The notes under the pieces: model-generated
Told to the model about the DNA's origin: nothing
Databases searched by the model: none
The model's input: the letters and a program-made list of their open reading frames with translations, nothing else
Shown: piece by piece, positions 42,611 to 51,332 of the stretch
Position numbering within the stretch: the stretch's first letter is position 1
Layout of the letters: each line of letters begins with the position of its first letter
Translations under genes and position numbers: made by a program
DNA from: Listeria monocytogenes
GTDB taxonomy: Bacteria; Bacillota; Bacilli; Lactobacillales; Listeriaceae
Reading direction: 5' to 3'
NCBI RefSeq assembly: GCF_041765605.1
Contig: NZ_CP168900.1
Location: 1,566,001-1,630,000 of the forward strand
DNA: 64,000 nt

Positions 42611-43918
42611 TTAACTCCTCGTTTCGGCTTGTTCTTTTTCTATTATTGTCACATCTGTTTTAGTTAATCCAAAAATACGTTTAAAATGTTCAATACTTGT
42701 AGTTGCATCTTCTTCTACGGACATTTCTTTTAACTCTGAGATAGGCTGTTTCAGCATTTGGTTGATGATACTTTTCATATGTTTTCCGATTTGGATATAT
42801 TCACGTTCTGTTAAGCCTGGAAGTTTATTTTCTAAACTAGTCATGGTAACTTCTTGCATATCGAGCGCTTTTTCACGCAAAGCACGAATAACAGGAACGA
42901 CACCCAGCTGTTTCTCCCACTCGAAAAAATTACGAACTTCTGACTCAATCGTATCTTCCAGTTCCAGAACAATTTGTTGACGCTCTATTGAGTTTGCAGT
43001 AACAACTCCTGCCAAATCATCGATATCATACAAATGGAAATTGGGAATATATGAACAATCATGTTCAACATTTCGAGGTAAACCGATATCAATCACAAGC
43101 ATTGAACTCGCTTTTTGCTCCATCAATTCTTGCATCGCAGCTTGCTTAATGATTGGCTCTGCCGCGCTTGTAGAAACGAGAACGATATCTGCAAGCAGCA
43201 AATGTTCATTCATGTTTTCGTATGCGCCTACTTTTGCTTGAAATTGGTTCGCTAATAACTCTGCATTCGTTTTCGTGCGGTTGATGATAGTTATATCTGT
43301 CATGCCGCTCCCAGCAAGGTTTTGCAAAGCAAGTTCACTCATTTCGCCTGCGCCAATCAGAACAATTTTCTTGTTATCTAATGAACCGTATAATTTTTTT
43401 GCAACTTCTACAGCTGCATAACTCACAGAAACAGCATTTTCATTAATTTTTGTATGGTGATGTACTTTTTTTGCGAAAGTAACTACTTCCCGAAAAAGTT
43501 TATTTAAAAGCGTACCTGTTGTAGCCGTTTGTTTGGCGATTTCGAATGCATGTTTTACTTGTCCGAGGATTTGTGTTTCTCCAAGCACAAGCGAATCAAG
43601 TCCCGCGGTTACTTTATATAAATGATTGACAGCTTCTGATTCCTCATGGAAAAACAAATAAGGCTCGATTTTTTCCATATCCATTTGAAACCAATTAGCC
43701 ATAAAGCGTTTTAAGTAATATCTACCTGTATGTATTTGGTCAACAACCGCAACAATTTCTGTTCGATTGCACGTTGAAATAATAACATTTTCGAGGATAC
43801 TTTTTTCCTGCTGTAATGTTACTAAGGCCATTTCTTCTTCGGTTTCTTTAAAAACTAATTTTTCGCGGATGTCGATTGGTGCTGTGTGATGATTCAGCCC
43901 CATGGTGAGAATAAACAT
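42611..43918 (-). CDS. hemA: Glutamyl-tRNA reductase
   Basis: NADPH-dependent reduction of Glu-tRNA to glutamate-1-semialdehyde, the committed step of haem synthesis; 435 residues. The catalytic Cys is in ISTCNRTEIVAV near residue 50. The GLNHHTAPIDIREK N-terminus, GETQILGQVK and the NADP motif IGAGEMSELA near 188 follow. Usually feedback-controlled by haem; no regulatory element is visible beyond a normal promoter. First gene of hemACDBL. Confidence 0.98.
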   Translation of the reverse strand: MFILTMGLNHHTAPIDIREKLVFKETEEEMALVTLQQEKSILENVIISTCNRTEIVAVVDQIHTGRYYLKRFMANWFQMDMEKIEPYLFFHEESEAVNHLYKVTAGLDSLVLGETQILGQVKHAFEIAKQTATTGTLLNKLFREVVTFAKKVHHHTKINENAVSVSYAAVEVAKKLYGSLDNKKIVLIGAGEMSELALQNLAGSGMTDITIINRTKTNAELLANQFQAKVGAYENMNEHLLLADIVLVSTSAAEPIIKQAAMQELMEQKASSMLVIDIGLPRNVEHDCSYIPNFHLYDIDDLAGVVTANSIERQQIVLELEDTIESEVRNFFEWEKQLGVVPVIRALREKALDMQEVTMTSLENKLPGLTEREYIQIGKHMKSIINQMLKQPISELKEMSVEEDATTSIEHFKRIFGLTKTDVTIIEKEQAETRS

Positions 43919-43955
43919 TCGATAATCCTCCTAAAATTAAATTGAACTCTAATAC

Positions 43956-43984
43956 ATTCTACCACTTTTCGATGTGTACACCAA
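43956..43984 (-). promoter_or_regulatory. Promoter of hemACDBL
   Basis: TTGGTG (43979-43984), 17 nt, TAGAAT (43956-43961), then AGGAGG 8 nt before the hemA ATG. The leader is only about 35 nt. Confidence 0.75.
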
Positions 43985-44007
43985 ATAGTCCGTTTATGTA
44001 TTTAGAC

Positions 44008-44040
44008 GGAAAAAAGAGCTGGATTTTTCATTCCAACTCC
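44008..44040 (-). terminator. Terminator of ysxC
   Basis: An 8-bp stem GAGTTGGA / TCCAGCTC (one G-U) followed by TTTTTT on the minus strand, immediately after ysxC. Confidence 0.88.
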
Positions 44041-44045
44041 TTCTA

Positions 44046-44630
44046 TTATTCCATTCCTTCTTTGATAAACTGCCATGCTTCGTCTTTTCCCATTTTTGTT
44101 TCAGAGGAAAATAAGACAAATTTGTCATCAGGATCAAAATCAAGTGTTTCTCGCACAATTTTAGCATTTTTTTGCCATTTACTGCGTGGGATTTTGTCTG
44201 CTTTCGTTGCTACGACGATGACAGGGATGTCGTAATACTTCAGAAATTCATACATCATTCGGTCATCTTCTGTAGGTTTATGGCGCAAATCTACAATTTG
44301 GATAACACCACGAAGTTGCTCGCGAGAAGTGATATAGGTTTCAATCATGACGCCCCATTTTTCGCGTTCTGTTTTCGAAACTTTAGCGAAACCATAACCG
44401 GGTACATCGACAAAGAAAAGTGCTTCTTCAATTTTATAAAAATTTAGTGTTTGTGTTTTTCCTGGTTTTTGTGAAATTCTTGCCATACTTTTGCGGCGAA
44501 TCATCGTATTAATAAAAGATGATTTTCCAACGTTTGATCGACCTGCAAGTGCATATTCTGGAAGGTCTGTTTCGGGATATTGCTCTGGTCGAACAGCGCT
44601 TATTATTAGTTCTACATTATTTACATCCAT
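44046..44630 (-). CDS. ysxC: Ribosome biogenesis GTPase YsxC (EngB)
   Basis: Essential TrmE-Era-type GTPase needed for 50S assembly; 194 residues. G1 [10 protein letters not shown] is near residue 33, G3 [10 protein letters not shown] near 75, G4 ATKAD near 145. Eight extra N-terminal codons in the longest frame are rejected because AGGATGG is 7 nt before this ATG and homologues begin near here. In Bacillus it follows lon; here thrS is upstream. Confidence 0.95.
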
Positions 44631-44695
44631 AATTTTCCATCCTGTTCTATTCATTATCTTTTACTAGTATAACGGAAAAAGAGGAAAAAAGCACC

Positions 44696-44733
44696 ATGAA
44701 AAAATACTGCCCCCTTTAAGAGACAGTATTTTC
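44696..44733 (-). terminator. Terminator of thrS
   Basis: Stem AAAATACTG / CAGTATTTT with TTTTTTC tail on the minus strand, just after the thrS stop. Confidence 0.9.
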
Positions 44734-44737
44734 GCGA

Positions 44738-46660
44738 TTAATATTTGCTTACTTCAGCAACAACTTGTGCGATAAACGCATCTAAGTCCATTGTTTCAGA
44801 GTCTTTAGAGCCGTAACGACGAACGTTAACAGAACCAGCCTCTACTTCTTGGTCGCCTAATACTAAGGCATAAGGAATTTTCTTTGTTTGTGCTTCACGG
44901 ATTTTATATCCTAATTTTTCATTACGATCATCCACTTCAGCGCGAAGTCCAGCGCGTTGCAATTTATCTTGTACACCTTTTGCATAATCTAAATGTGCAT
45001 CTGCGTTAACTGGAATAAGTTCCATTTGTACTGGAGCTAACCAAGTTGGGAAAGCACCTTTGTATTCTTCGATTAGATATGCGACAAAACGTTCCATTGT
45101 CGATACAACTCCACGGTGAATGACAACTGGACGATGTTTTTCGCCATCTTCGCCAATGTAAGTTAAGTCAAAGCGTTCTGGAAGTAAGAAGTCAAGTTGT
45201 ACAGTGGAAAGTGTTTCTTCTTTTCCTATTGCAGTTTTCACTTGAACATCTAGTTTTGGACCGTAAAATGCAGCTTCACCTTCTGCTTCAAAGTAATCCA
45301 TTTCCATTTCGTCCATGGCGGATTTAAGCATGGCTTGCGCTTTTTCCCACATAGCATCATCGTCAAAATATTTTTCAGTATTTTTCGGATCACGGTAGCT
45401 TAGGCGGAAGGAGTAATCTTTAATATCAAAGTCTTTATATACTTCTAAAATTAGCTCTACAACACGTTTGAACTCATCTTTGATTTGGTCAGGGCGAACA
45501 AATACGTGCGCATCATTTAAAGTCATTCCACGAACACGTTGAAGTCCTGAAAGCGCCCCGCTCATTTCATAACGGTGCATCATACCAAGCTCGGCGATAC
45601 GGATTGGTAGTTCACGGTAACTATGGATATCATTTTTATAAATCATCATGTGATGCGGGCAGTTCATTGGACGTAAAACTAGTTCTTCGTTGTCCATTTT
45701 CATTGTTGGGAACATGTCTTCATGGTAATGATCCCAGTGACCGCTTGTTTTATAAAGCTCAACATTAGCCATAATTGGAGTGTAAACGTGATTGTAACCA
45801 AGGCGTTCTTCTTTATCCACAATGTAACGTTCGATAACGCGTCGAATAGTCGCACCTTTTGGCAACCAAAGTGGTAAGCCTTGACCAACTTCAATACTAT
45901 TTGCAAATAAATCTAGTTCTTTACCTAGTTTACGATGGTCACGTTCTTTCGCTTCTTTTTGCATTTGGATAAATTCTTTTAAGCCATTTTTATCGAAGAA
46001 AGCTGTACCGTAAATACGTTGTAGCATTTTGTTGTTACTATCGCCACGCCAGTATGCACCAGCCACGCTAAGTAGCTTGAACACTTGAATTTTACCAGTG
46101 GAAGGAACATGGACTCCGCGACAAAGGTCGAAAAATTCACCTTGTGTATAAATTGTCACTGTTTCATCTTCTGGGATTGCTTCGATAAGTTCTAATTTAT
46201 ATTGATCTCCAATTGCTTTGAAACGTTTAATTGCTTCTTCGCGAGAAACAACTTCGCGCTCAATTGGAACATTTTCACGCACAATTTTTTGCATTTCTTT
46301 TTCAATTTCAACAAGAGATTCATCGCTAATAACTGCCTCAGTATCAATATCATAATAGAAACCAGATTCAATCGCTGGGCCAACACCAAATTTCACATCT
46401 GGATAAAGGCGTTTCAAGGCTTGAGCCATTAAATGAGCTGTACTGTGACGCAAAATGCCAAGCGCATCTTCATGGTCTGGTGTTACGATTTCGATTGCTC
46501 CGTCTTCGTGGATTGGTGTTACTAAATCAAGTAACTCCCCGTTTAATTTACCTGCGAGTGCTTTCTTTTTTAGCCCTGGGCTGATAGAGGCAGCAATATC
46601 TGCTGTTGAAACGCCTGGCTCAAATTCTTTTACTGCACCGTCTGGAAATGTGATTTTCAT
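44738..46660 (-). CDS. thrS: Threonyl-tRNA synthetase
   Basis: Class II synthetase charging tRNA-Thr, with editing of Ser-tRNA-Thr; 640 residues. TGS domain (1-62), editing domain with [16 protein letters not shown] near 75, catalytic core with the zinc-ligand region [12 protein letters not shown] near 333 and motif 2 [18 protein letters not shown] near 361, C-terminal anticodon domain. The longer frame runs into the T-box terminator; AAGGAGAG precedes ATG 46660. Confidence 0.98.
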   Translation of the reverse strand: MKITFPDGAVKEFEPGVSTADIAASISPGLKKKALAGKLNGELLDLVTPIHEDGAIEIVTPDHEDALGILRHSTAHLMAQALKRLYPDVKFGVGPAIESGFYYDIDTEAVISDESLVEIEKEMQKIVRENVPIEREVVSREEAIKRFKAIGDQYKLELIEAIPEDETVTIYTQGEFFDLCRGVHVPSTGKIQVFKLLSVAGAYWRGDSNNKMLQRIYGTAFFDKNGLKEFIQMQKEAKERDHRKLGKELDLFANSIEVGQGLPLWLPKGATIRRVIERYIVDKEERLGYNHVYTPIMANVELYKTSGHWDHYHEDMFPTMKMDNEELVLRPMNCPHHMMIYKNDIHSYRELPIRIAELGMMHRYEMSGALSGLQRVRGMTLNDAHVFVRPDQIKDEFKRVVELILEVYKDFDIKDYSFRLSYRDPKNTEKYFDDDAMWEKAQAMLKSAMDEMEMDYFEAEGEAAFYGPKLDVQVKTAIGKEETLSTVQLDFLLPERFDLTYIGEDGEKHRPVVIHRGVVSTMERFVAYLIEEYKGAFPTWLAPVQMELIPVNADAHLDYAKGVQDKLQRAGLRAEVDDRNEKLGYKIREAQTKKIPYALVLGDQEVEAGSVNVRRYGSKDSETMDLDAFIAQVVAEVSKY

Positions 46661-46684
46661 ACTAATCTCTCCTTTTCTTTTTTT

Positions 46685-46970
46685 AGTGTGGTTAGGAGGG
46701 CAAAATAAAAAACCCATCCCTCCTGTTGTCAAGGGACGAGTTTATGCTCGTGGTTCCACCCAAGATTTAGAAATAGCAAAAAAATAACTACTTCACTCTT
46801 GTCGCCTATAACGGAGCGAACCGTCTATTATTACTAGTTAAAAACGTTCCTAATAGAAGTTCCAAGGTGGTCCAAATTTAAGTTCCAATAGAAGGTTCCC
46901 AGCTAGCCCTTCCTCTCTAAAATTTTCCGTTAAATCGGTTGTCCTTTTCATCACTTTGTTTTATATTACT
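46685..46970 (-). promoter_or_regulatory. T-box riboswitch of thrS
   Basis: The minus-strand leader carries the T-box core GGGTGGAACCACG near 46750-46762. It is followed by a terminator hairpin and TTTTTT. An ACC triplet in GGACCACC (46866-46871 region) is a plausible Thr specifier. The core is unmistakable; the specifier is inferred. Confidence 0.93.
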
Positions 46971-46974
46971 TCAC

Positions 46975-47003
46975 ATTATAAGCCCGATTAAACATATTTG
47001 CAA
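46975..47003 (-). promoter_or_regulatory. Promoter of thrS
   Basis: TTGCAA (46998-47003), 17 nt, perfect TATAAT (46975-46980). It lies in the short gap after dnaI. Confidence 0.85.
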
Positions 47004-47010
47004 GCACTTT

Positions 47011-47934
47011 TTAGAAACGGCGATTTTTACCTTCTAAGTTAACCTCTTTCGACAAATAGCGCACGCGTTCCATGATTCGGCGAGCTTTTAGTTTTTCTTC
47101 CGTGCCATTTTGGGCAAACATTAAATGATTTTCTAGTTGATCCATGTTGTAATTTGAGGAGAAGAAAGTGGGTAATTCCTCTTGCATCCGGAATTGTAAA
47201 ATCGCACCCAATACTTCATCACGCGTCCAAGCGGTCATCGATTCTGCGCCGATATCATCGAGCATTAGCACTTCTGTTTCTTTCGCAAATTGAATTTTTT
47301 CACCGACTGTATTGTCAGAAATAGACTGTTTCACTTCGCGCATGAACTCGGGTAAATAAACAAGTGTCGATGAGATTCCTTTCAAAGCAAGCTCTTTTGC
47401 AAGGGCTCCAAGTAAGTAGGATTTTCCGGTTCCAAAGCTACCATGAATAAATAAGCCTTTGACACGCTCGCCACTTTTTGGAGGGTAATTATTTAAGAAT
47501 TGATACGCTTCCACAAGCGCCAATTGACGCGATTCTTCATCGGTATAAAAGTCCGCTAAGTTCGCATCCACTACTTGCTTAGGCATATAAAGAGAACGAA
47601 TTCTTCGCTCAACTGCGCGGCGTTTATCTTCTTCTATTTTCTCTTTCGTCGGATAATAGGTGACAGTGATGAATTCCCCATTAAGGACAAGTTTTGGCGC
47701 ATAGCCGGGCATTAAGGTTTCTTCCTGTTCCGTGAATTTTTTGTGTTGTGTCATGAATTCATATAAATTGGACAAGTTTTGATTAACTAATTGCTCGGTA
47801 ACTTCTTCTTTATGTTCTTTGAAAAAGTCTTGAATTGGTTGATAATGGAGAACTTGTTGTTTTAAACCTTGGTATTCTTTTTCAAAGTCGCGTCCTTCAA
47901 AAAGTTGTCCTAATGTTCTTTCGATGTTATCCAT
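47011..47934 (-). CDS. dnaI: Primosomal helicase loader DnaI
   Basis: AAA+ ATPase that loads the replicative helicase DnaC (DnaB of E. coli) with DnaD and DnaB; 307 residues. The N-terminal helicase-binding domain (about 1-130) is followed by Walker A HGSFGTGKSYLL near 170, Walker B VLMLDDIGAE near 230 and the arginine-finger region RIMERVRYL near 290. A GTG start three codons earlier overlaps the AGGTGA ribosome-binding site, so ATG 47934 is used. Confidence 0.96.
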   Translation of the reverse strand: MDNIERTLGQLFEGRDFEKEYQGLKQQVLHYQPIQDFFKEHKEEVTEQLVNQNLSNLYEFMTQHKKFTEQEETLMPGYAPKLVLNGEFITVTYYPTKEKIEEDKRRAVERRIRSLYMPKQVVDANLADFYTDEESRQLALVEAYQFLNNYPPKSGERVKGLFIHGSFGTGKSYLLGALAKELALKGISSTLVYLPEFMREVKQSISDNTVGEKIQFAKETEVLMLDDIGAESMTAWTRDEVLGAILQFRMQEELPTFFSSNYNMDQLENHLMFAQNGTEEKLKARRIMERVRYLSKEVNLEGKNRRF

Positions 47935-47943
47935 CTTCTTCAC

Positions 47944-49329
47944 CTACCTTTTATTTAGTCGTTCTTTAATTTCACGAACTTGTTCTTCGAGTGTTTGTTT
48001 TTCTTTATCTGTCATTTTATTTTCCGCTGGAGCAACTTGCTCCTTATCAAACCAATCCGGCAAAATTTCTTTTCGCGTTGATTTTTGATAATTTCGGTTG
48101 TAATTATTCGTTTTTGGTGTGGCTGGTTCTTCTTGAAGTCGTTTGTATTTCTCGTGCTCTTGCCACGCTAGATCCATTGCTTCTTTTGCTGTTTTTACAT
48201 TTTTTCGTTTCCAGTGAGCAGCAATCGTCATCATGTAATTTTTAGAAAGCTTCCGGTCAAGGCGTAGTAACACGTACTCAATCAGCACATTCATCACAGG
48301 AACTGGTAAATTTTGCTGGTTCATGACTTCTTCTACAACGCGCAAATCGGTTTCAGCGGGAACTGCCCCGTCTGAAATGTCTACCAAAAGTTGAAAAGGC
48401 GTGATGCTCTCTAAATATACTTGCAGCGCTTCTTCATCATTTAACGTTTCTTCGGGTTCTTTATCGACAGGCGTTTCCTGCTTCATTTGCAGTTTTGGCG
48501 GCGCACCGTGTTCGATGGTGTAGCCTTCGCGCACTATTTTACGTAAATAAACGATGTCGATTTCACCATTCGCATCAAGCGCACGATACAAATAACTCGG
48601 CATATCTTTTTCAGAAACTTGGTAAATTCCGTGCAATTTTAAAATCGTTTGGCGCACTTCTTTTGTTATCTTTTCGCGAGCAATCATTCCAGGTGAAAGC
48701 AAGCTCAAAAACAAATTAAAGTCAAAACTCGCGTCATCAAATTCAATTTCTTTTGGCGTCACTTTGTCTAGTAACTTTTGACTAGTTTCAGTTGTAACTG
48801 CGCTACTACCACCTTTAAACGGTTCGAAAACATCTTGAAACGAACGAGTGATTTCGCTATATGTAGCTGTGTCAAATGCCTCGTCTGCGAAAAAACGACG
48901 CAAACGTTGAAACTGCGCATTGCCAATTTTGCTATATAAATAAATATTTAATAGACCATCTGAAAAAAACTTTTCTGGTGATAACGGTGGCAAGATTTCG
49001 TAAATATAAAAGCGTTGATCGTTTTCGGTTTTCACATAACTCTTTAAAAGACCTAAGCCTTCTAATTTCAGCCTTGCCTCGAATAACGCTTTCAAACTAA
49101 TATCAAGCATATTTAAAAGTTGGACGTGCGAATGCGCTTCTGACCAAAGTCTGTTTTCTTCGACTTCTGTGAACAGTGTTTGATATAAAGCAAGACATTC
49201 CGCCCCCATTAGCGGTTGATATAACATCGTAATAATTTTTCTGTCGGCGCCGGTCAAGATTCCACTTGCTTTCACTTGATAGCTGTCTACCGCTTGAAGC
49301 TCCATCCAAAATTCCGTCAATTTACTCAC
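47944..49329 (-). CDS. dnaB: Replication initiation and membrane attachment protein DnaB
   Basis: Firmicutes primosome component (not the E. coli helicase) acting with DnaD and DnaI at the origin and at restart sites; 461 residues. Two DnaD-like (DDBH) domains are recognised by [20 protein letters not shown] near residue 32 and the C-terminal [15 protein letters not shown]...W segment near 350. Its start overlaps the nrdR stop by 4 nt and dnaI follows closely, so nrdR-dnaB-dnaI is coupled. Confidence 0.96.
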   Translation of the reverse strand: MSKLTEFWMELQAVDSYQVKASGILTGADRKIITMLYQPLMGAECLALYQTLFTEVEENRLWSEAHSHVQLLNMLDISLKALFEARLKLEGLGLLKSYVKTENDQRFYIYEILPPLSPEKFFSDGLLNIYLYSKIGNAQFQRLRRFFADEAFDTATYSEITRSFQDVFEPFKGGSSAVTTETSQKLLDKVTPKEIEFDDASFDFNLFLSLLSPGMIAREKITKEVRQTILKLHGIYQVSEKDMPSYLYRALDANGEIDIVYLRKIVREGYTIEHGAPPKLQMKQETPVDKEPEETLNDEEALQVYLESITPFQLLVDISDGAVPAETDLRVVEEVMNQQNLPVPVMNVLIEYVLLRLDRKLSKNYMMTIAAHWKRKNVKTAKEAMDLAWQEHEKYKRLQEEPATPKTNNYNRNYQKSTRKEILPDWFDKEQVAPAENKMTDKEKQTLEEQVREIKERLNKR

Positions 49330-49790
49330 CTATCTTTATTTTTTTCCATTAAATCTTTTAACTCTTCTACAAACACACTAATATCTTTAAATTGGCGATA
49401 CACCGAAGCGAAGCGCACGTAGGCAACTTCATCGAGATTCGCTAATTTATTCATCACTTTTTCACCAATTAAGTCAGACGCTATTTCGCTGTCTCCAATA
49501 TTTCGCAGTTCACGTTCTACCTCATTGACAATTTCTTCAATTTGTTCTGCGCTAACTGGTCGTTTTTCACATGCTCTTATTAAGCCGCGTCGCACTTTTT
49601 CACGAGCAAATTCTTCTCTTGCTCCGTCTTTTTTCACAACTATTAAAGGACTCTCTTCTACCTTTTCAAAAGTAGTAAAACGAAATCCGCATTTTTCACA
49701 TTCACGCCGTCTTCGGATGGAATTGCCATCATCTGCCGGTCTTGAGTCTACAACACGTGTACCATTATATTGACAAGTAGGACATCTCAC
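49326..49790 (-). CDS. nrdR: Transcriptional repressor NrdR
   Basis: Zn-ribbon/ATP-cone repressor of ribonucleotide reductase genes; 154 residues, normal. The zinc ribbon is [18 protein letters not shown] with [12 protein letters not shown], and the ATP-cone starts [14 protein letters not shown] near residue 49. It senses dATP/ATP through the cone. Placement before dnaB and dnaI is the conserved Firmicutes order. Confidence 0.98.
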   Translation of the reverse strand: MRCPTCQYNGTRVVDSRPADDGNSIRRRRECEKCGFRFTTFEKVEESPLIVVKKDGAREEFAREKVRRGLIRACEKRPVSAEQIEEIVNEVERELRNIGDSEIASDLIGEKVMNKLANLDEVAYVRFASVYRQFKDISVFVEELKDLMEKNKDR

Positions 49791-49868
49791 AAAAAATCAC
49801 TCCTATCTCTAGCATTTCTCTATCTGTTTATTTGTATGCCTCATTATACCATGTGAAAGTAAGGGTGG

Positions 49869-50471
49869 CTATTTGTTCTTTACAAAACGTTCAATAAATG
49901 TATAAACTTGTTTTTGCGTCTTTTCAAGTGACTCATTATTATCGATGACAAAATCAGCTTTTCTCGCCTTTTCATCGATTCCCATTTGGCTTTCAATTCT
50001 TCTTAATGCATCTTCTTTTGTTAGATTATTTCGCTCCATCAGACGTTTTAACTCTGTTTCAGGGGTGGTCCAAACAACAACGATCTGATCCACCAACGAT
50101 TCTAAATGACTTTCAAACAAAAGCGGAATATCGAAAAAGACAAGTTCCTCGCCTGCTCTAAAAAAACGTTCTCGCGCTTCTAACATGTAGTCTTTCACAC
50201 GAGGATGTGTAATTTCATTTAACTTTTCACGTTTTTCTTTATCTTTAAAAATAATTTCTCCTAATTTAGCTCGATCTAACGTGCCATCTGCAAGTAAAAT
50301 TTCTCCCCCAAAATAAGCAACGATTTCCTTTAGTCCTTCTGTGCCAGGTTCCACTACTTTTCTAGCAGCAACATCTGCATCTACTAATGGAATACCCGCT
50401 TGCTGAATCATGTTACTCACTGTTGATTTCCCTGTAGCTACACTTCCTGTTAATCCAATCGTTTTCCCCAT
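49869..50471 (-). CDS. coaE: Dephospho-CoA kinase
   Basis: Last step of coenzyme A synthesis; 200 residues. P-loop GLTGSVATGKSTV near residue 6, VDADVAARKVVEPG near 32 and FFDIPLLFES near 108. Nineteen extra codons in the longest frame overlap mutM and are rejected; MGKTIGLTG is the family start, though its ribosome-binding site (GAGCTGA) is weak. The 78-nt gap to nrdR holds no clear signal. Confidence 0.97.
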   Translation of the reverse strand: MGKTIGLTGSVATGKSTVSNMIQQAGIPLVDADVAARKVVEPGTEGLKEIVAYFGGEILLADGTLDRAKLGEIIFKDKEKREKLNEITHPRVKDYMLEARERFFRAGEELVFFDIPLLFESHLESLVDQIVVVWTTPETELKRLMERNNLTKEDALRRIESQMGIDEKARKADFVIDNNESLEKTQKQVYTFIERFVKNK

Positions 50472-50487
50472 GATTTCAGCTCGCTTT

Positions 50488-51309
50488 CTATTTTTGGCAA
50501 TTCGGGCAAAAATGTGTCCCGCGTCCATTTAATTTGATTTTTTCAATCGGCGTTCCACAAACAATACACGGTTCGTCTGTTTTGCCGTATACTTTTAATT
50601 TATCTTGATATTGTCCAAGCTTACCTTGCGAATTCACATACGTTCTGACAGTAGAGCCACCAAGTGCTACAGCTTCAGTCATAATACTTTTCGTCGCTTC
50701 AAAAATACGTTTGATTTCTTTGTCTGAAAGTGAGTTAGCTGCTCTTTCCGGGCGCACTTTTGCTTCAAAACAAATTTCATCCGCATAAATATTTCCAACT
50801 CCGGCTACTAACTTTTGATCAAGTAAAGCCGTTTTGATGGCGCGGCTTGTTTTTTTCACACCAGTCGCAAAATCCGTTAGTGTAAAAGCTGGTGTCAGCG
50901 GTTCTGGGCCAAGCTTTTTAATCGACCGCGTCTCACCCTCGCCGTATTTATTCGTTACTTCCATCGTGCCAAATTTCCGCACATCTAAAAAGCGCAATTC
51001 CGTGTGATCATCAAAATGAAAAATAATATGCGTATGCTTGCTAACTTCTTCCTTTTCATCCATTAACCGAAATTTACCTTCCATTCGTAAATGCGATAAA
51101 ATCGTACAGTTGGTTAAATCAAAAAGCAAGAATTTCCCGCGGCGACGTACACCTTCTATTTCTTGCCCGACAAGCATATGCACAAACTCATCGGGTGGTG
51201 TTGATACAATCATTTTTGGAACACGAACAATTACCTGATCTATTTTTTTACCTGGGACTAATTCTTGTAATGTTGCACGGACATTTTCTACTTCCGGCAT
51301 TTCTGGCAT
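50488..51309 (-). CDS. mutM: Formamidopyrimidine-DNA glycosylase
   Basis: Removes 8-oxoguanine and formamidopyrimidines, with AP-lyase activity; 273 residues. The active N-terminus MPEMPEVENV (catalytic Pro-2, Glu-3) fixes the start and rules out 14 extra codons; GGGGAG is 7 nt upstream. A central HRKFG-type segment, AGVGNIYADEICFEA and the C-terminal zinc finger CIVCGT...CPNC are present. Downstream of polA by 23 nt, as in Bacillus. Confidence 0.97.
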   Translation of the reverse strand: MPEMPEVENVRATLQELVPGKKIDQVIVRVPKMIVSTPPDEFVHMLVGQEIEGVRRRGKFLLFDLTNCTILSHLRMEGKFRLMDEKEEVSKHTHIIFHFDDHTELRFLDVRKFGTMEVTNKYGEGETRSIKKLGPEPLTPAFTLTDFATGVKKTSRAIKTALLDQKLVAGVGNIYADEICFEAKVRPERAANSLSDKEIKRIFEATKSIMTEAVALGGSTVRTYVNSQGKLGQYQDKLKVYGKTDEPCIVCGTPIEKIKLNGRGTHFCPNCQK

Positions 51310-51332
51310 ATATAAACTCCCCGTTTCTCTAT

